Part shown: positions 7,895 to 16,085 of the stretch, in pieces
Layout: every line of letters starts with the position of its first letter
Numbering within the stretch: the stretch's first letter is position 1
Assembly: GCA_964652155.1 (NCBI GenBank)
Contig: CAZZBK010000050.1
Span: forward strand, 1-35,450
Source of the DNA: CAZZBK01 sp964652155
Lineage (GTDB): Bacteria > Planctomycetota > Planctomycetia > Pirellulales > PNKZ01
Direction: 5' to 3'
DNA: 35,450 nt
The notes under the pieces: model-generated
Databases searched by the model: none
Seen by the model: the letters and a program-made list of their open reading frames with translations, nothing else
What the model was told of the DNA's origin: nothing
Translations under genes and position numbers: made by a program

Positions 7895-9358
7895 CTAGGC
7901 CAGAATAGCATCGATGACCGTGCCGTGAACGTCGGTCAGTCGGCGTTCCAGGCCGTTGTGATAGAACGACAGCCGGCGATGATCGAGGCCGAGCAGGTGC
8001 AAGATGGTCGCATAGAAGTCGTAGACGGTTGTCACGTGCTCGACCGCCTGGTAGCCGAACTCGTCGGTCGCGCCGTGGCTGTGTCCGTGTTTGACCCCCG
8101 CGCCGGCAAAGAAGACGGTGAACCCGGCGGGATTATGGTCGCGGCCGCTCGCGCCTTTCTGGAACGTGGGCATGCGGCCGAACTCGGTACACCAGACGAC
8201 GAGCGTGTCCTCCAACAGGCCGCGGCGTTTCAGATCGACGAGCAAGGCCGCGGTCGGTTGGTCCATCACTTCGCCATGTTTGGCGTATTGTGGTTCGAGC
8301 GCTTTGTGGCCGTCCCAATTGCTGACCCCCTCGCCGCCCGTCTGATACGCGCCGTTGAACAACTGCACGAACCGCACCCCTTGCTCGACGAGCCGCCGGG
8401 CGAGAATGCAGTTACGGGCATACGCGCTCTTGAGGCTCTGCACCGGGTCGCTCGAGGGCTCGATGCCGTAGAGCTTGAGAATGTGCTCGGGTTCCGTCGA
8501 CACGTCGGCGACTTCGGGCACCGAGAGCTGCATCCGCGCGGCGAGTTCGTAGCTCGAAATGCGCGCCGCCAGCTCCGAGTCCCCCTGGAACCGTTCGAGG
8601 TGATGACGATTCAAGTCGGCGATGAAGTCGCGGGTCGCGCGATCCGCCGCCGGCGAAAAGTTTGTGGGGCGCGCGAGATTGCGCAGCGGCTGCGACGTGT
8701 TGAAGTCGGTGCCCTGGAAGGCGGCGGGCAGAAAGCCGCTGTTCCAGAAATTGCCCGCCGATTGCGGTGCCCCGCGCGGGTCGGGTATCGCGACGTAGGC
8801 GGGGAGCGTGTCGTTCTCGCTCCCCAAGGCATAGGTCGTCCAGGCGCCGGCGCTCGGAAAGCCATCGAGCGTATTGCCCGTCGCCAGAAAATTCTCGCCC
8901 GGCCCGTGCGTGTTCGTCTTGCTGGTGAGTGAATGCAGGAAGCAGAAGTCGTCGACGAGCGCTCCCAGGTGCGGCACGAGGTCCGAGACCATCTTGCCGC
9001 TGCGACCGCGCGGGCGAAACGTCCACGGGCTTTTAGTCAGATTGCCTTGTTCTCCCTGGAAGGTGATGAGCCCTTCGCCCCCCGGCATTGGCTGTCCGTG
9101 CCGCTTGACGAGTTCCGGCTTGTAGTCAAACGTGTCGAGCTGACTCACCGCGCCCGAGCAGAAGATCATGAGCACGCGTTTTGCGCGGGGCGTGAAGTGC
9201 GCCACCCGCTGTGCGTTGGGGTTGGCCGGGTCGACGCGCGGCCGAATGGGATCGGCGGCCGCCAGCATGCCATCGCGGCCGAGCAAATGGGCCAGCGCCA
9301 CGCCGCCAAGGCCGCCCGTATGAGCCAGAAAACCGCGACGATTCAACAGCGGATGCAT
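7895..9358 (-). CDS. DUF1501 family secreted protein
   Basis: A 487-aa DUF1501 protein, a planctomycete-expanded family related in fold to sulfatases and alkaline phosphatases; its biochemical role is not established. The N-terminus NRRGFLAHTGGLGGVALAHLLG looks like a twin-arginine export signal. Family segments are present: MIFCSGAVSQLDTFDYKP (about 65-82), HGPGENFLATGN, WCTEFGRMP and GRDHNPAGFTVFFAGAGVKHG near the C-terminus. The start lies 11 nt after the stop of the DUF1553 gene, and its GAGG ribosome binding site overlaps that gene's end, so the pair forms a two-gene operon, an arrangement repeated many times in planctomycete genomes. It converges on the prolyl oligopeptidase gene with 41 nt between stops, in which I see no clear terminator. 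Confidence 0.95.
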   Translation of the reverse strand: MHPLLNRRGFLAHTGGLGGVALAHLLGRDGMLAAADPIRPRVDPANPNAQRVAHFTPRAKRVLMIFCSGAVSQLDTFDYKPELVKRHGQPMPGGEGLITFQGEQGNLTKSPWTFRPRGRSGKMVSDLVPHLGALVDDFCFLHSLTSKTNTHGPGENFLATGNTLDGFPSAGAWTTYALGSENDTLPAYVAIPDPRGAPQSAGNFWNSGFLPAAFQGTDFNTSQPLRNLARPTNFSPAADRATRDFIADLNRHHLERFQGDSELAARISSYELAARMQLSVPEVADVSTEPEHILKLYGIEPSSDPVQSLKSAYARNCILARRLVEQGVRFVQLFNGAYQTGGEGVSNWDGHKALEPQYAKHGEVMDQPTAALLVDLKRRGLLEDTLVVWCTEFGRMPTFQKGASGRDHNPAGFTVFFAGAGVKHGHSHGATDEFGYQAVEHVTTVYDFYATILHLLGLDHRRLSFYHNGLERRLTDVHGTVIDAILA

Positions 9359-9369
9359 GACGGCGAACC

Positions 9370-12141
9370 TCAGAAGACGAACAGGAATTCGCTGGTGTTG
9401 TACAAGGCTCGGGTAAAGGATGGCAGCCCGTGCTCTCGGATCATCGCCGCCGAGCGGCGGAGTTCATACGCATCGCCATCGCGGGCAAAGCACAACCGAA
9501 ACGCCAGCGCGGCCTGGGCCTCGACATCGTGGCCGGCTTCGCTCACCAGTCGCCGGGCGAAAATATCGGCTTGTTGCAACACAAAGCTGCTGTTGAACAA
9601 GTTCAGCGCCTGTAGTGGCGTGTTCGAGCGGCTGCGCCGCGGCGTAACCGAGTTGCCGTCGGGACAGTCGAACGATCCGAACACGCCATCGTGCGCCGCG
9701 CGAACCCGAAACAGATACACCATGCGGCGAAATTCGTGCGGCGTGTACTCGTCTTTGGGAAAATAGTGCACAACGTTTTCGCGCTGCACGTTGAGCAGAT
9801 AGAAGCCGGGCCCGCCCAGCTTCAGATCCAAAGCGCCCGAGACGGCGAGAATGCCATCGCGGATCGCTTCGGCCTCTAAACGTCGCGGCGTGTAGCGCCA
9901 CAGATAGCGCCCGTCGGCGTCGATCGCAGCGGCCTCGGCGCGTGGGGCCGACGATTGCCGGAAAGTTGCCGACGTGAGCATCAACCGCAGCATGTGCTTC
10001 ATGGACCAACCGCTGCGGACGAACTCGTCGGAGAGCCAATCGAGCAGCTCCGGATGCGTGGGTCGACTCCCATTGGCGCCGAAATCGCTGGGCGTATCGA
10101 CCAAGCCGATACCGAACGTGTAGTGCCACAGGCGATTCACCATCACCCGCGCCGTGAGCGGATTTTGCGGACTCGCAATCCACTCGGCCAGCCGCACGCG
10201 CCGTCGTTGCTCGGGCTCATCCACCGCCAGGCCGAGCGTGCCGAGAACCGTCAGGGCGTCGGGGGCGACAATCTCGCGCGGCTGCATTGGCTCGCCGCGG
10301 TAGAGCCGATGAGTCGCTGCCGGCTGGGCATCGAAGCGGCCGACCCACGCCAGTTCGCCGACCGAGAGTTTGGCAAGCTTGGTCCGCAATTCAGTCAACT
10401 CGGTTTGCAGTTGCCGTGCCCGTTGGGCGTCGTTCGGGGCGAGCGCGTCGAGCGACGCCTCAAGCGCCGGTCGCGCATCCAGCGCCGCGCGATCGTCGGA
10501 TGTGGCGATGGTGCGCCACTGGCCTGGCCCGCTGGCCGCTTCGATCGTGTAGTGCGTCGGCAGGCGATCCGCGTAACGACCGCTGCGGTCGCGGCTCCAG
10601 ACGATCCGTTGAATGGTCGTGCGCGAGGGCAAGTCGATTTGCACCCAACCTGTGCCGATCGAGTTCGAGATCCAACTGTGGCTGTTGCCGACGTGTCCGT
10701 CGTGAACGTGGGCGAGTTTGTGAATGGCGTACCCGGCAAGCGTGCCCGAGGCGCTCGGCTTGGCCCCCTTGGCGGCGAGCGCCACGTTCTCGCCCGAGGC
10801 GTTGTAGACTTCCAACTCGTCGAGGCACGGTTGGCCGCCGTTGGTGGCGCGAATCGTGAAACGAACGGCGGTCGTTTCGATCGGCTCGAACGTTTCTTCG
10901 TTTTGCTTGGCCGAGACCGCTGGGCGACGCTTGGTGGGGACGCGCGGCGACGCCGACTTGAGCAACGCGGCAAGCTCCGCTTGTTTCCGCCCCTCGTCGG
11001 CTTGGAATGCCGCAAGCTCGCGCTCCGCCTCGGGCGAGCGCCGACCCCCCAGCGCTCGCTCGCCATGTTTCACTCCGGCAAACACCGCTTGCATCGCGTA
11101 ATAGTCCTTCTGCAAGATCGGGTCGAACTTGTGATGGTGGCAGCGGGCGCACCCCAACGTCAGCCCCAGAAAGGCCGTCGCCGTCGTGTTCACCATGTCG
11201 GCCAACTCGTCCTGACGCTGCATCAACTGCAAGGCGACATCGCGACTCTTCACGATGTCATACGGTCCGGCCACCAGAAAGCCCGTCGCCGCGTCGACGC
11301 CCAAGGCGTCGCCGGCGAGCTGCTCGCGCACCAATCGATCGTACGGCTTGTCGGCGTTGAACGACTCGATGAGGTAATCGCGATAATGGTAGGCCGTCGG
11401 ACGTTCGCGATTCGTTTCAAAGCCGTTCGTGTCGGCGTAACGCACGACGTCCATCCAATGCCGGGCCCAGCGCTCGCCGAAGCGCGGACTCGCCAACACG
11501 CGCTCGACGAGCTGCTCGTAGGCGTTGTCGCTGCCATCATCGACAAACCTGCGAACCTCCGCGGGCGTCGGCGGCATTCCCTGCGCAATCAGATACACGC
11601 GACGCACCAGCGTCGTGCGATCGGCCTCGGGCGAAGGCGTCAGTCGCTTCTCGATCAATTTCACGCGCACGAGTTCGTCGATCTCTTGGCCCGGGTGCGT
11701 GGTGCGTGGTCGAACGACGCTCTGAAACGACCAGTGATCGGTCTTCAGCGTGAGCTCGGCCGCGGCCGCCGCCGCGCCGGGCAGCTTCGCCCCACCGTCG
11801 ATCCACGCCCGGAGCACGGCGACCTCGTCGGCAGAAAGGGGTGCCTCGGCGGGGGGCATCCGCTGCGGCACGTTGTCGGTCGTCACGCGGCGCAGCAAAT
11901 AGCTCTCGGCACTCCGGCCCGCAACGAGGAGCGGCTCGCCCGATTCGCCGCCGCGCAGCAACCCTGCCGTCGTGTCAAGGCGGAGTCCACCTTTGGCTTC
12001 GTCTTGGCTATGACAGTCGAAGCAGTGTCGTTCGAGAATCGGCCGCACGCGCTGGGCAAAGTAACGCTCGTCCGACGGCACCGCTTCGGCAGGTGCCGCG
12101 GCCATCGCCAGGCAGACGGAAAACAAGACGAGGGAGTTCAT
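9370..12141 (-). CDS. PSCyt1-DUF1549-DUF1553 protein with inserted discoidin-like domain
   Basis: A 923-aa secreted protein. Order of parts: signal peptide (about 1-20); planctomycete cytochrome C domain with one haem-binding motif C40-F-D-C43-H44; DUF1549 (about 152-354), containing a second Cys-rich site GCARCHHHKFDPI; a charged helical linker; an F5/8 type C (discoidin-like) domain (about 424-547, e.g. HSWISNSIGTGWVQIDLPS) that may bind carbohydrate; and DUF1553 (about 634-897, NPLTARVMVNRLWHYTFG and later RRSRSNTPLQALNLFN). The family is thought to work with the neighbouring DUF1501 protein, possibly in polysaccharide handling linked to electron transfer, but the function is not proven. 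The start has AGGAGT about 4-9 nt upstream. It lies about 90 nt beyond the hairpin that probably ends the fae transcript, so it needs its own promoter. Confidence 0.95.
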   Translation of the reverse strand: MNSLVLFSVCLAMAAAPAEAVPSDERYFAQRVRPILERHCFDCHSQDEAKGGLRLDTTAGLLRGGESGEPLLVAGRSAESYLLRRVTTDNVPQRMPPAEAPLSADEVAVLRAWIDGGAKLPGAAAAAAELTLKTDHWSFQSVVRPRTTHPGQEIDELVRVKLIEKRLTPSPEADRTTLVRRVYLIAQGMPPTPAEVRRFVDDGSDNAYEQLVERVLASPRFGERWARHWMDVVRYADTNGFETNRERPTAYHYRDYLIESFNADKPYDRLVREQLAGDALGVDAATGFLVAGPYDIVKSRDVALQLMQRQDELADMVNTTATAFLGLTLGCARCHHHKFDPILQKDYYAMQAVFAGVKHGERALGGRRSPEAERELAAFQADEGRKQAELAALLKSASPRVPTKRRPAVSAKQNEETFEPIETTAVRFTIRATNGGQPCLDELEVYNASGENVALAAKGAKPSASGTLAGYAIHKLAHVHDGHVGNSHSWISNSIGTGWVQIDLPSRTTIQRIVWSRDRSGRYADRLPTHYTIEAASGPGQWRTIATSDDRAALDARPALEASLDALAPNDAQRARQLQTELTELRTKLAKLSVGELAWVGRFDAQPAATHRLYRGEPMQPREIVAPDALTVLGTLGLAVDEPEQRRRVRLAEWIASPQNPLTARVMVNRLWHYTFGIGLVDTPSDFGANGSRPTHPELLDWLSDEFVRSGWSMKHMLRLMLTSATFRQSSAPRAEAAAIDADGRYLWRYTPRRLEAEAIRDGILAVSGALDLKLGGPGFYLLNVQRENVVHYFPKDEYTPHEFRRMVYLFRVRAAHDGVFGSFDCPDGNSVTPRRSRSNTPLQALNLFNSSFVLQQADIFARRLVSEAGHDVEAQAALAFRLCFARDGDAYELRRSAAMIREHGLPSFTRALYNTSEFLFVF

Positions 12142-12234
12142 AGAACTCCTATTTTATCGAACGATCGTCGATGTTCCACTGCGAACTTCCAGGCTGGCTT
12201 TGGGGAGCGAAAATAAACGCGTGGAGCGAAACGA

Positions 12235-12273
12235 AACAGGCCATGCTCACTGGGTCCGTGAGCATGGCCTGTT
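12235..12273 (-). terminator. Perfect 16-bp hairpin, probable terminator of fae
   Basis: The arms 12235-12250 and 12258-12273 are perfect reverse complements (16 bp, from AACAGG to GCTCAC) around a 7-nt loop. The structure begins about 56 nt after the fae stop. On the minus strand it is followed by TCGTTTCGC, a weak T-rich tail, so it is a plausible but not canonical intrinsic terminator. A separate 14-bp palindrome, GGCTGGGCCCAGCC, sits at 12282-12295 between it and fae. Confidence 0.6.
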
Positions 12274-12328
12274 CTGTAATGGGCTGGGCCCAGCCGGTTA
12301 ACGGGCTAGGCCGTTCGACCGAATGGGA

Positions 12329-12826
12329 CTAGAAGCCGCGGAACGGATGGACCGATGAGTCCTTGCCGGCGAGCATCTCGTCGGCCGATGGCTTGCCGGC
12401 CATCGCGTTGCGAATCGACTCCAGCGTCGCGGTGTAGTTGTAGTCGTAAATCTTCTTGTCGTCGCTGGCGGCCGGGTGAATGAACACGCCACAGACGATG
12501 ACGTAGTCCTCGGCCTTGCTCTTGGGAATCGTCCCTTCGGCCACGGCGTCGGCCACGGCCTTGGCCACGGCGGCCTGCGCCGGACCAAACATCTGCACGG
12601 CCTGCTTCATCCCCTTGATCGTGACCTTGGTGATGAGCACCGTCGACGGCTTGACCGCCAAGTTCGGGGTCAACACGGCCAACAGGTTCGAGTGCCCTTC
12701 GCTCTGCCGAGCCAAGGCATTGGCGAACGCCACGCCGACCGGACCGTTCTTATCGCCGATCAACAAATCAATATGGGCAATCTCATTGCCATCGCCGGCC
12801 AGGGCTTCTCCAATAAACATCGACAT
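12329..12826 (-). CDS. fae: Formaldehyde-activating enzyme (Fae)
   Basis: A 165-aa protein that closely follows known Fae sequences. Fae condenses formaldehyde with tetrahydromethanopterin to methylene-H4MPT, the entry step of the H4MPT-linked C1 pathway found in methylotrophs and in planctomycetes. Diagnostic segments: GEALAGDGNEIAHIDLLIG with catalytic H18, LLAVLTPNLAVKPSTVLITK, QAVQMFGPAQAAVAKAVADA, VIVCGVFIHPAA, YNYTATLESIRNAMAGKPS, and the C-terminal HPFRGF. It is cytoplasmic with no signal peptide. The frame stays open far upstream (to 13141), but the start at 12826 is clear: GAGGAG lies 9 nt before it and the protein then matches the family from its first residues. No other C1-pathway gene is visible in the window, so here fae stands alone. 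Confidence 0.96.
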   Translation of the reverse strand: MSMFIGEALAGDGNEIAHIDLLIGDKNGPVGVAFANALARQSEGHSNLLAVLTPNLAVKPSTVLITKVTIKGMKQAVQMFGPAQAAVAKAVADAVAEGTIPKSKAEDYVIVCGVFIHPAASDDKKIYDYNYTATLESIRNAMAGKPSADEMLAGKDSSVHPFRGF

Positions 12827-13478
12827 CGTGGGTGTCTCCTCACAAGTTATGCTGAACAAAAACGTTACGTCGCCCCGGTGCGACCGACCCTTGCTAGGGT
12901 GTGGGAGCCGACTCGAATCCCGACAGAGTAACAAACCACGATTTGATTGCAACACCCCCCGCACTTTTCTGGCTTTTCTTGCCCCTAGCCCCTTGCGTTT
13001 GCCCCGCCCATCGCGCGTAATCGTACTCGATCTGCGACTCATCCGGGATCCGATGATCCCGCACGTCGAGTTCGTTCTGCGAACGGCTGGCGTGAAGATT
13101 GGTATCCGTTTGACTCGAACTTGAATTACACCCGAAACCACTTTTTCATTTCGCGCTGGGATTTCGAGGCGAGCACCTCGTGACCCACGAACGAACGGTT
13201 GTCCCCGCCAGGGGGTGCCCCTCGTTCAACCGAATTGAAACCCCGGCGGCTGGGACGCGTGCTGTTCCTATCAATCGATTAGGAACACGCGGTTGATCAG
13301 CTGCCAGAGCGTCGGGTTGCAGATCCGCGTAAGGTTGGTGCGCATGGTTCTCTCTTCGTAGAGAAACTCTGCGCCCAAAGCGTAGGGACCCTGTCCGATG
13401 CTGCGCCGATGGTTCGGCCCCACGGCATTGCGACAGACATTCAAGCTCGCAGTCGGTAATGCACAGGAGGTATGTACG
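12827..13478. other. Gene-poor divergent intergenic region between fae and the CAP-domain gene
   Basis: These 652 nt separate two divergently transcribed genes and must hold both promoters. On the minus strand a weak promoter-like pair, TTGCAA and TACTCT with 17 nt between, lies at about 12915-12950, upstream of fae. Hairpins seen: CGGGATC/GATCCCG (13044-13050 with 13055-13061) and TGTTCCTA/TAGGAACA (13263-13270 with 13280-13287). Apart from the small minus-strand frame at 13271-13345, I see no convincing gene. Confidence 0.5.
13271..13345 (-). CDS. Possible 24-aa small ORF, unknown
   Basis: A small frame with ATG at 13345 and a purine-rich GAAGAGAG about 5-12 nt upstream. It encodes 24 residues beginning MRTNLTRICNPTLWQLIN and ending RVFLID. 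Its stop codon sits in the loop of the TGTTCCTA/TAGGAACA hairpin, as would be seen in a leader peptide with an attenuator-like structure, but fae begins 445 nt further on, so a link is uncertain. I do not recognise the sequence. It may be a chance frame. Confidence 0.25.
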   Translation of the reverse strand: MRTNLTRICNPTLWQLINRVFLID

Positions 13479-13898
13479 ATGTTTCTGAAAGTTCTAGCCT
13501 TGGTCTTGAATGCCGCGTTCATGGAAGCCCGGGTCGAAGAGAACCCGTTCACGACGCCGCAGCTCAACCCGCTGGAAATTCACGTCATTTCGCGCACGAA
13601 TTTCGAGCGCGAGCAACAAGGCCTGCCGCCGCTGGAGGTCGATTTCCGTCTGATGTCGACCGCTCGCAAGCACGCCGCCTGGATGACCAACTCCCGCTCG
13701 ATGGTTCACGGCAGCTACGGCGTCGCCGAGAATATCGCCATGGGCCAACGCAACGCCCCTGAGGTGTTGCAAACCTGGATGAATTCGTCGGGCCACCGCG
13801 CGAATATCCTCAACGGTAGCTACACCAAGATTGGTGTTGCGGCCTACAGCACGCCCGACGGGACCATTTACTGGTGCCAACAGTTCACGGCTCAGTAA
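13479..13898 (+). CDS. Small CAP (SCP/PR1-like) domain protein
   Basis: A 139-aa protein of the CAP superfamily, the type often seen as small secreted proteins in bacteria (YkwD-like); molecular role unknown. Visible family features: NFEREQQGLPPLEVDFRL (first helix), ARKHAAWM (His), VHGSYGVAENIAMG (His and Glu), WMNSSGHRANILNG (His) and a final strand YWCQQFTA. These supply the usual His/Glu cluster of the CAP cavity. The N-terminus MFLKVLALVLNAAFMEA is a short hydrophobic segment, perhaps a weak signal peptide. The start has a near-ideal AGGAGG at 13465-13470, 8 nt upstream. The gene is followed by a strong terminator, so it is a single-gene unit. Confidence 0.9.
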   Translation: MFLKVLALVLNAAFMEARVEENPFTTPQLNPLEIHVISRTNFEREQQGLPPLEVDFRLMSTARKHAAWMTNSRSMVHGSYGVAENIAMGQRNAPEVLQTWMNSSGHRANILNGSYTKIGVAAYSTPDGTIYWCQQFTAQ

Positions 13899-13935
13899 GC
13901 GTTCGCGCGATCTGATTCGGAACGACGTCGCTTTG

Positions 13936-13970
13936 AAGCCTCGGAGGCCACCCCCCTCCGAGGCTTTTTT
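13936..13970 (+). terminator. Intrinsic terminator of the CAP-domain gene
   Basis: AAGCCTCGGAGG (13936-13947) pairs perfectly with CCTCCGAGGCTT (13955-13966) around a 7-nt C-rich loop, and a T-run covers 13965-13970. It lies 37 nt after the CAP stop and just before the convergent RloB-like stop at 13972, so it also separates the two units. Confidence 0.9.
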
Positions 13971-13971
13971 G

Positions 13972-14730
13972 TTATTGCGACTGTTTTTCTAACTGCCAAT
14001 GAACAGGCTTCTCATCATGCAATGGCATCTGGTCACCTTGGCTCAGGGTAACAAAAACCTGAGCATTTCCCACCAGTCTCCAATCGCCGGTGATCGGACA
14101 ACGCTCTCCTGTGTGCGCACCAAGCAGCAGACCGATGAGCTGATACACTTGAGTCGACGGATTAGCGCAACGTGGGGCTTGTGATTGCCCACGGCGCAAT
14201 AGATCGATGCTTAGCGCTTGCTCCCTGGCAACCGGCAGAAAATCGGCCAAGCGAGCGAAGATGTCCCGGTCTGCTTTGTCGTAATCCGATTTGCACACCG
14301 TTTTCCATTGCTTGTCGAGATCTCCGATAACCGCGTCACAATTTGCAAAGTGTCGTCGTGAGGCGGCTTGGAAGTGACACAGCAGCCAATATTCGAACGC
14401 GGGGCACGAATAGATGATTCCTATCGCATGCTTCTTGGCCAATGCTTCGGCAGCAGGCAACTCCGGGGCACGCCCCGTGCCTTCTGTGTCCAGCAACAGG
14501 AACACACGGTCGCCACGTTTGCGATTCAACTCAAACTTCTTCGCCTCTTTGATTGCATGCTTTACGATCCCACGAGCATCACCCCCTTTTCCTCGACGGA
14601 CCGAGATGGATGTCGCCGTCAGGTTAAGCTCGTGCTGAAAAGCTTCACGTAAACCGACGAAGTAATTGTATTCCGTCTCGCGCCCTTCGCCGACGACTAA
14701 AATTCGACGCTTCGAGCTACGAGGATTCAA
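13972..14730 (-). CDS. RloB-like protein (partner of the AAA ATPase)
   Basis: A 252-aa RloB-family protein, also resembling AbiLii of the AbiL abortive-infection pair. Family-like segments: ILVVGEGRETEYNYF (residues about 10-24), VFLLLDTEG (about 76-84), YSCPAFEYWLLCHF and NPSTQVYQLI. The E-G-x-E-T-E plus D-x-E arrangement recalls a TOPRIM-type metal site as in OLD nucleases, so nuclease activity is possible but is my inference. Translation starts at a TTG (14728-14730) overlapping the ATPase stop (TTGA, 4 nt), which indicates translational coupling. Lower GC than the neighbours suggests acquisition by transfer. Cytoplasmic; no signal peptide. Confidence 0.85.
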   Translation of the reverse strand: MNPRSSKRRILVVGEGRETEYNYFVGLREAFQHELNLTATSISVRRGKGGDARGIVKHAIKEAKKFELNRKRGDRVFLLLDTEGTGRAPELPAAEALAKKHAIGIIYSCPAFEYWLLCHFQAASRRHFANCDAVIGDLDKQWKTVCKSDYDKADRDIFARLADFLPVAREQALSIDLLRRGQSQAPRCANPSTQVYQLIGLLLGAHTGERCPITGDWRLVGNAQVFVTLSQGDQMPLHDEKPVHWQLEKQSQ

Positions 14731-16061
14731 GCAGTCACCTCAAGCGGAGCATCATCGATGGGCACGTCTTCCAGGGTCGGTCCAAAATTAGGCATGCCAC
14801 CAAATCGACCTTGAAGGTACTGTTTTTGCAGATTGGCATCCGATCTGGCATCGTCCTGAAATGAGTCCAGTCGCGTCACGATGCTCCTGCCGAAACGATC
14901 CTTTTCGCAGATCGTAACCTGATCGCGTCGCAGCAACTCACTCGGGTTGATAAGGTGCGTATCGTGCGTGGTGAACAGCAACTGATTGCCAAGTGGATTA
15001 TATTGGCGACTATGAACGATACTGAGCAACCGACGAACGAGATCAGGGTGCAGGCTGGCACTGAGCTCGTCAACACAAATAACTCGCCTTTGTTGGCTTG
15101 GCTTCAATATCGCCGTGAGCAATGCGACAAAACGTTGAGTTCCAGAGGATTCTCGTTGCAATTGAAAAATGACTTCTGAGCCATCTTCCGTAACATGCTG
15201 GAACGATAAACCTGGCCGCGTTCGGCCCTTAAACTCAAGCTTTCTGTCCGACTCTGAAAAGACCGGCTCAACGATTTTCTCATCAACAACCTGCAACCTT
15301 TGAACACCTGTGTCCGCATCTTTTAGGAAACGGATAATCTTGGCAGCAAATTGATCGTCCTCTTTCATGATCCGGGCGGTATCAGCAAGGGCGCCATGCT
15401 CGGCAAATGGATTGCGGTGCATGTCATAAAAATCCAGATCGTCATCAAACCAAGCAAAAACTCGGCTGGCTATTTCACTATTCAGTGACGCAAGTTTTCC
15501 CAGCATCAAGCGATTGGGAGTCGTTTGCTCAATGGCTGCATCTCGTGTAGCTTTCGGTCCAAGCTGTTCGCCTAGCACTGTGGCGTATTTTTTCCGATCA
15601 GAATCCCACGTCCTCTGGATTAAAATGTCACTTGTTGCCTTCCTGCTGGCTTTGGCCGACGTACGCTGAACCGTCAGCTTTTCATGCCACACGCGCTCTG
15701 AGGTCGCCGCGACAATCAGCGCATATCGATCTCCGTCCAAATCGATGGTTAAGCCCAACCGGGACGGTCTGTTTGACCATGCCTTGTCCAAGGCAAAGGA
15801 TTCAAATCCAGGAATCTTGGCCGTCGGTTTTTGATCTTGGCTACTGAATAGGACAAAATGACGCAATGCGTAAAGCGCGTCGAGTACCGTTGTCTTTCCC
15901 GAAGCGTTGGGCCCGTATAACGCCAACGCCTTGACAAATCGATCGCCATTGCGGTGTCGAAGCAGATTGCCCGATAAGCGGGCAGTCTTACTCGCCGCAA
16001 AACTGACGACCGCTTCGTCACGAAATGACTTGAAGTTCTTGATGGTTAATTGAATGATCAT
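14727..16061 (-). CDS. RloA-like AAA family ATPase
   Basis: A 444-aa ATPase of the AAA_21/SMC-ABC-like type found in RloA, AbiLi and OLD-type defence proteins. Visible: the N-terminal IKNFKSFRDE strand, Walker A GPNASGKT (50-57), the signature-like ESSGTQRFVALLT, Walker B RVICVDELSASLHPDL, and LFTTHDTHLI (switch His). RloA/RloB genes are known from restriction-modification loci, and the AbiL pair blocks phage, so a phage-defence role is likely; the trigger is unknown. The start at 16061 gives the typical MIIQLTIKNFKSF N-terminus, with AAAGGAA about 13 nt upstream; the frame is open far further upstream but that part is unlike any protein. GC is about 38-58% line by line, below the surroundings. 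The palindrome 30-44 nt upstream suggests autoregulation. Confidence 0.88.
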   Translation of the reverse strand: MIIQLTIKNFKSFRDEAVVSFAASKTARLSGNLLRHRNGDRFVKALALYGPNASGKTTVLDALYALRHFVLFSSQDQKPTAKIPGFESFALDKAWSNRPSRLGLTIDLDGDRYALIVAATSERVWHEKLTVQRTSAKASRKATSDILIQRTWDSDRKKYATVLGEQLGPKATRDAAIEQTTPNRLMLGKLASLNSEIASRVFAWFDDDLDFYDMHRNPFAEHGALADTARIMKEDDQFAAKIIRFLKDADTGVQRLQVVDEKIVEPVFSESDRKLEFKGRTRPGLSFQHVTEDGSEVIFQLQRESSGTQRFVALLTAILKPSQQRRVICVDELSASLHPDLVRRLLSIVHSRQYNPLGNQLLFTTHDTHLINPSELLRRDQVTICEKDRFGRSIVTRLDSFQDDARSDANLQKQYLQGRFGGMPNFGPTLEDVPIDDAPLEVTA

Positions 16062-16085
16062 GTGGCGCAAATTCCTTTCATGGCA

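Noticed and set aside
7664..8932. A 422-codon open frame on the plus strand
   Set aside because: It overlaps the 3' end of the prolyl oligopeptidase gene and most of the DUF1501 gene on the other strand; no signal peptide or family motif.
9955..12216. A 753-codon open frame on the plus strand
   Set aside because: It is exactly opposite the DUF1553 gene, has no recognisable domain, and its length is explained by GC-rich codon use in the real gene.
12827..13141. An N-terminal extension of fae of about 105 codons
   Set aside because: The extension is unlike protein and no Fae has it; GAGGAG precedes the internal ATG at 12826.
13271..13567. A 98-codon minus-strand frame covering the start of the CAP gene
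   Set aside because: Its first part is antisense to the CAP gene and has no ribosome binding site; only the last 24 codons have a plausible start.
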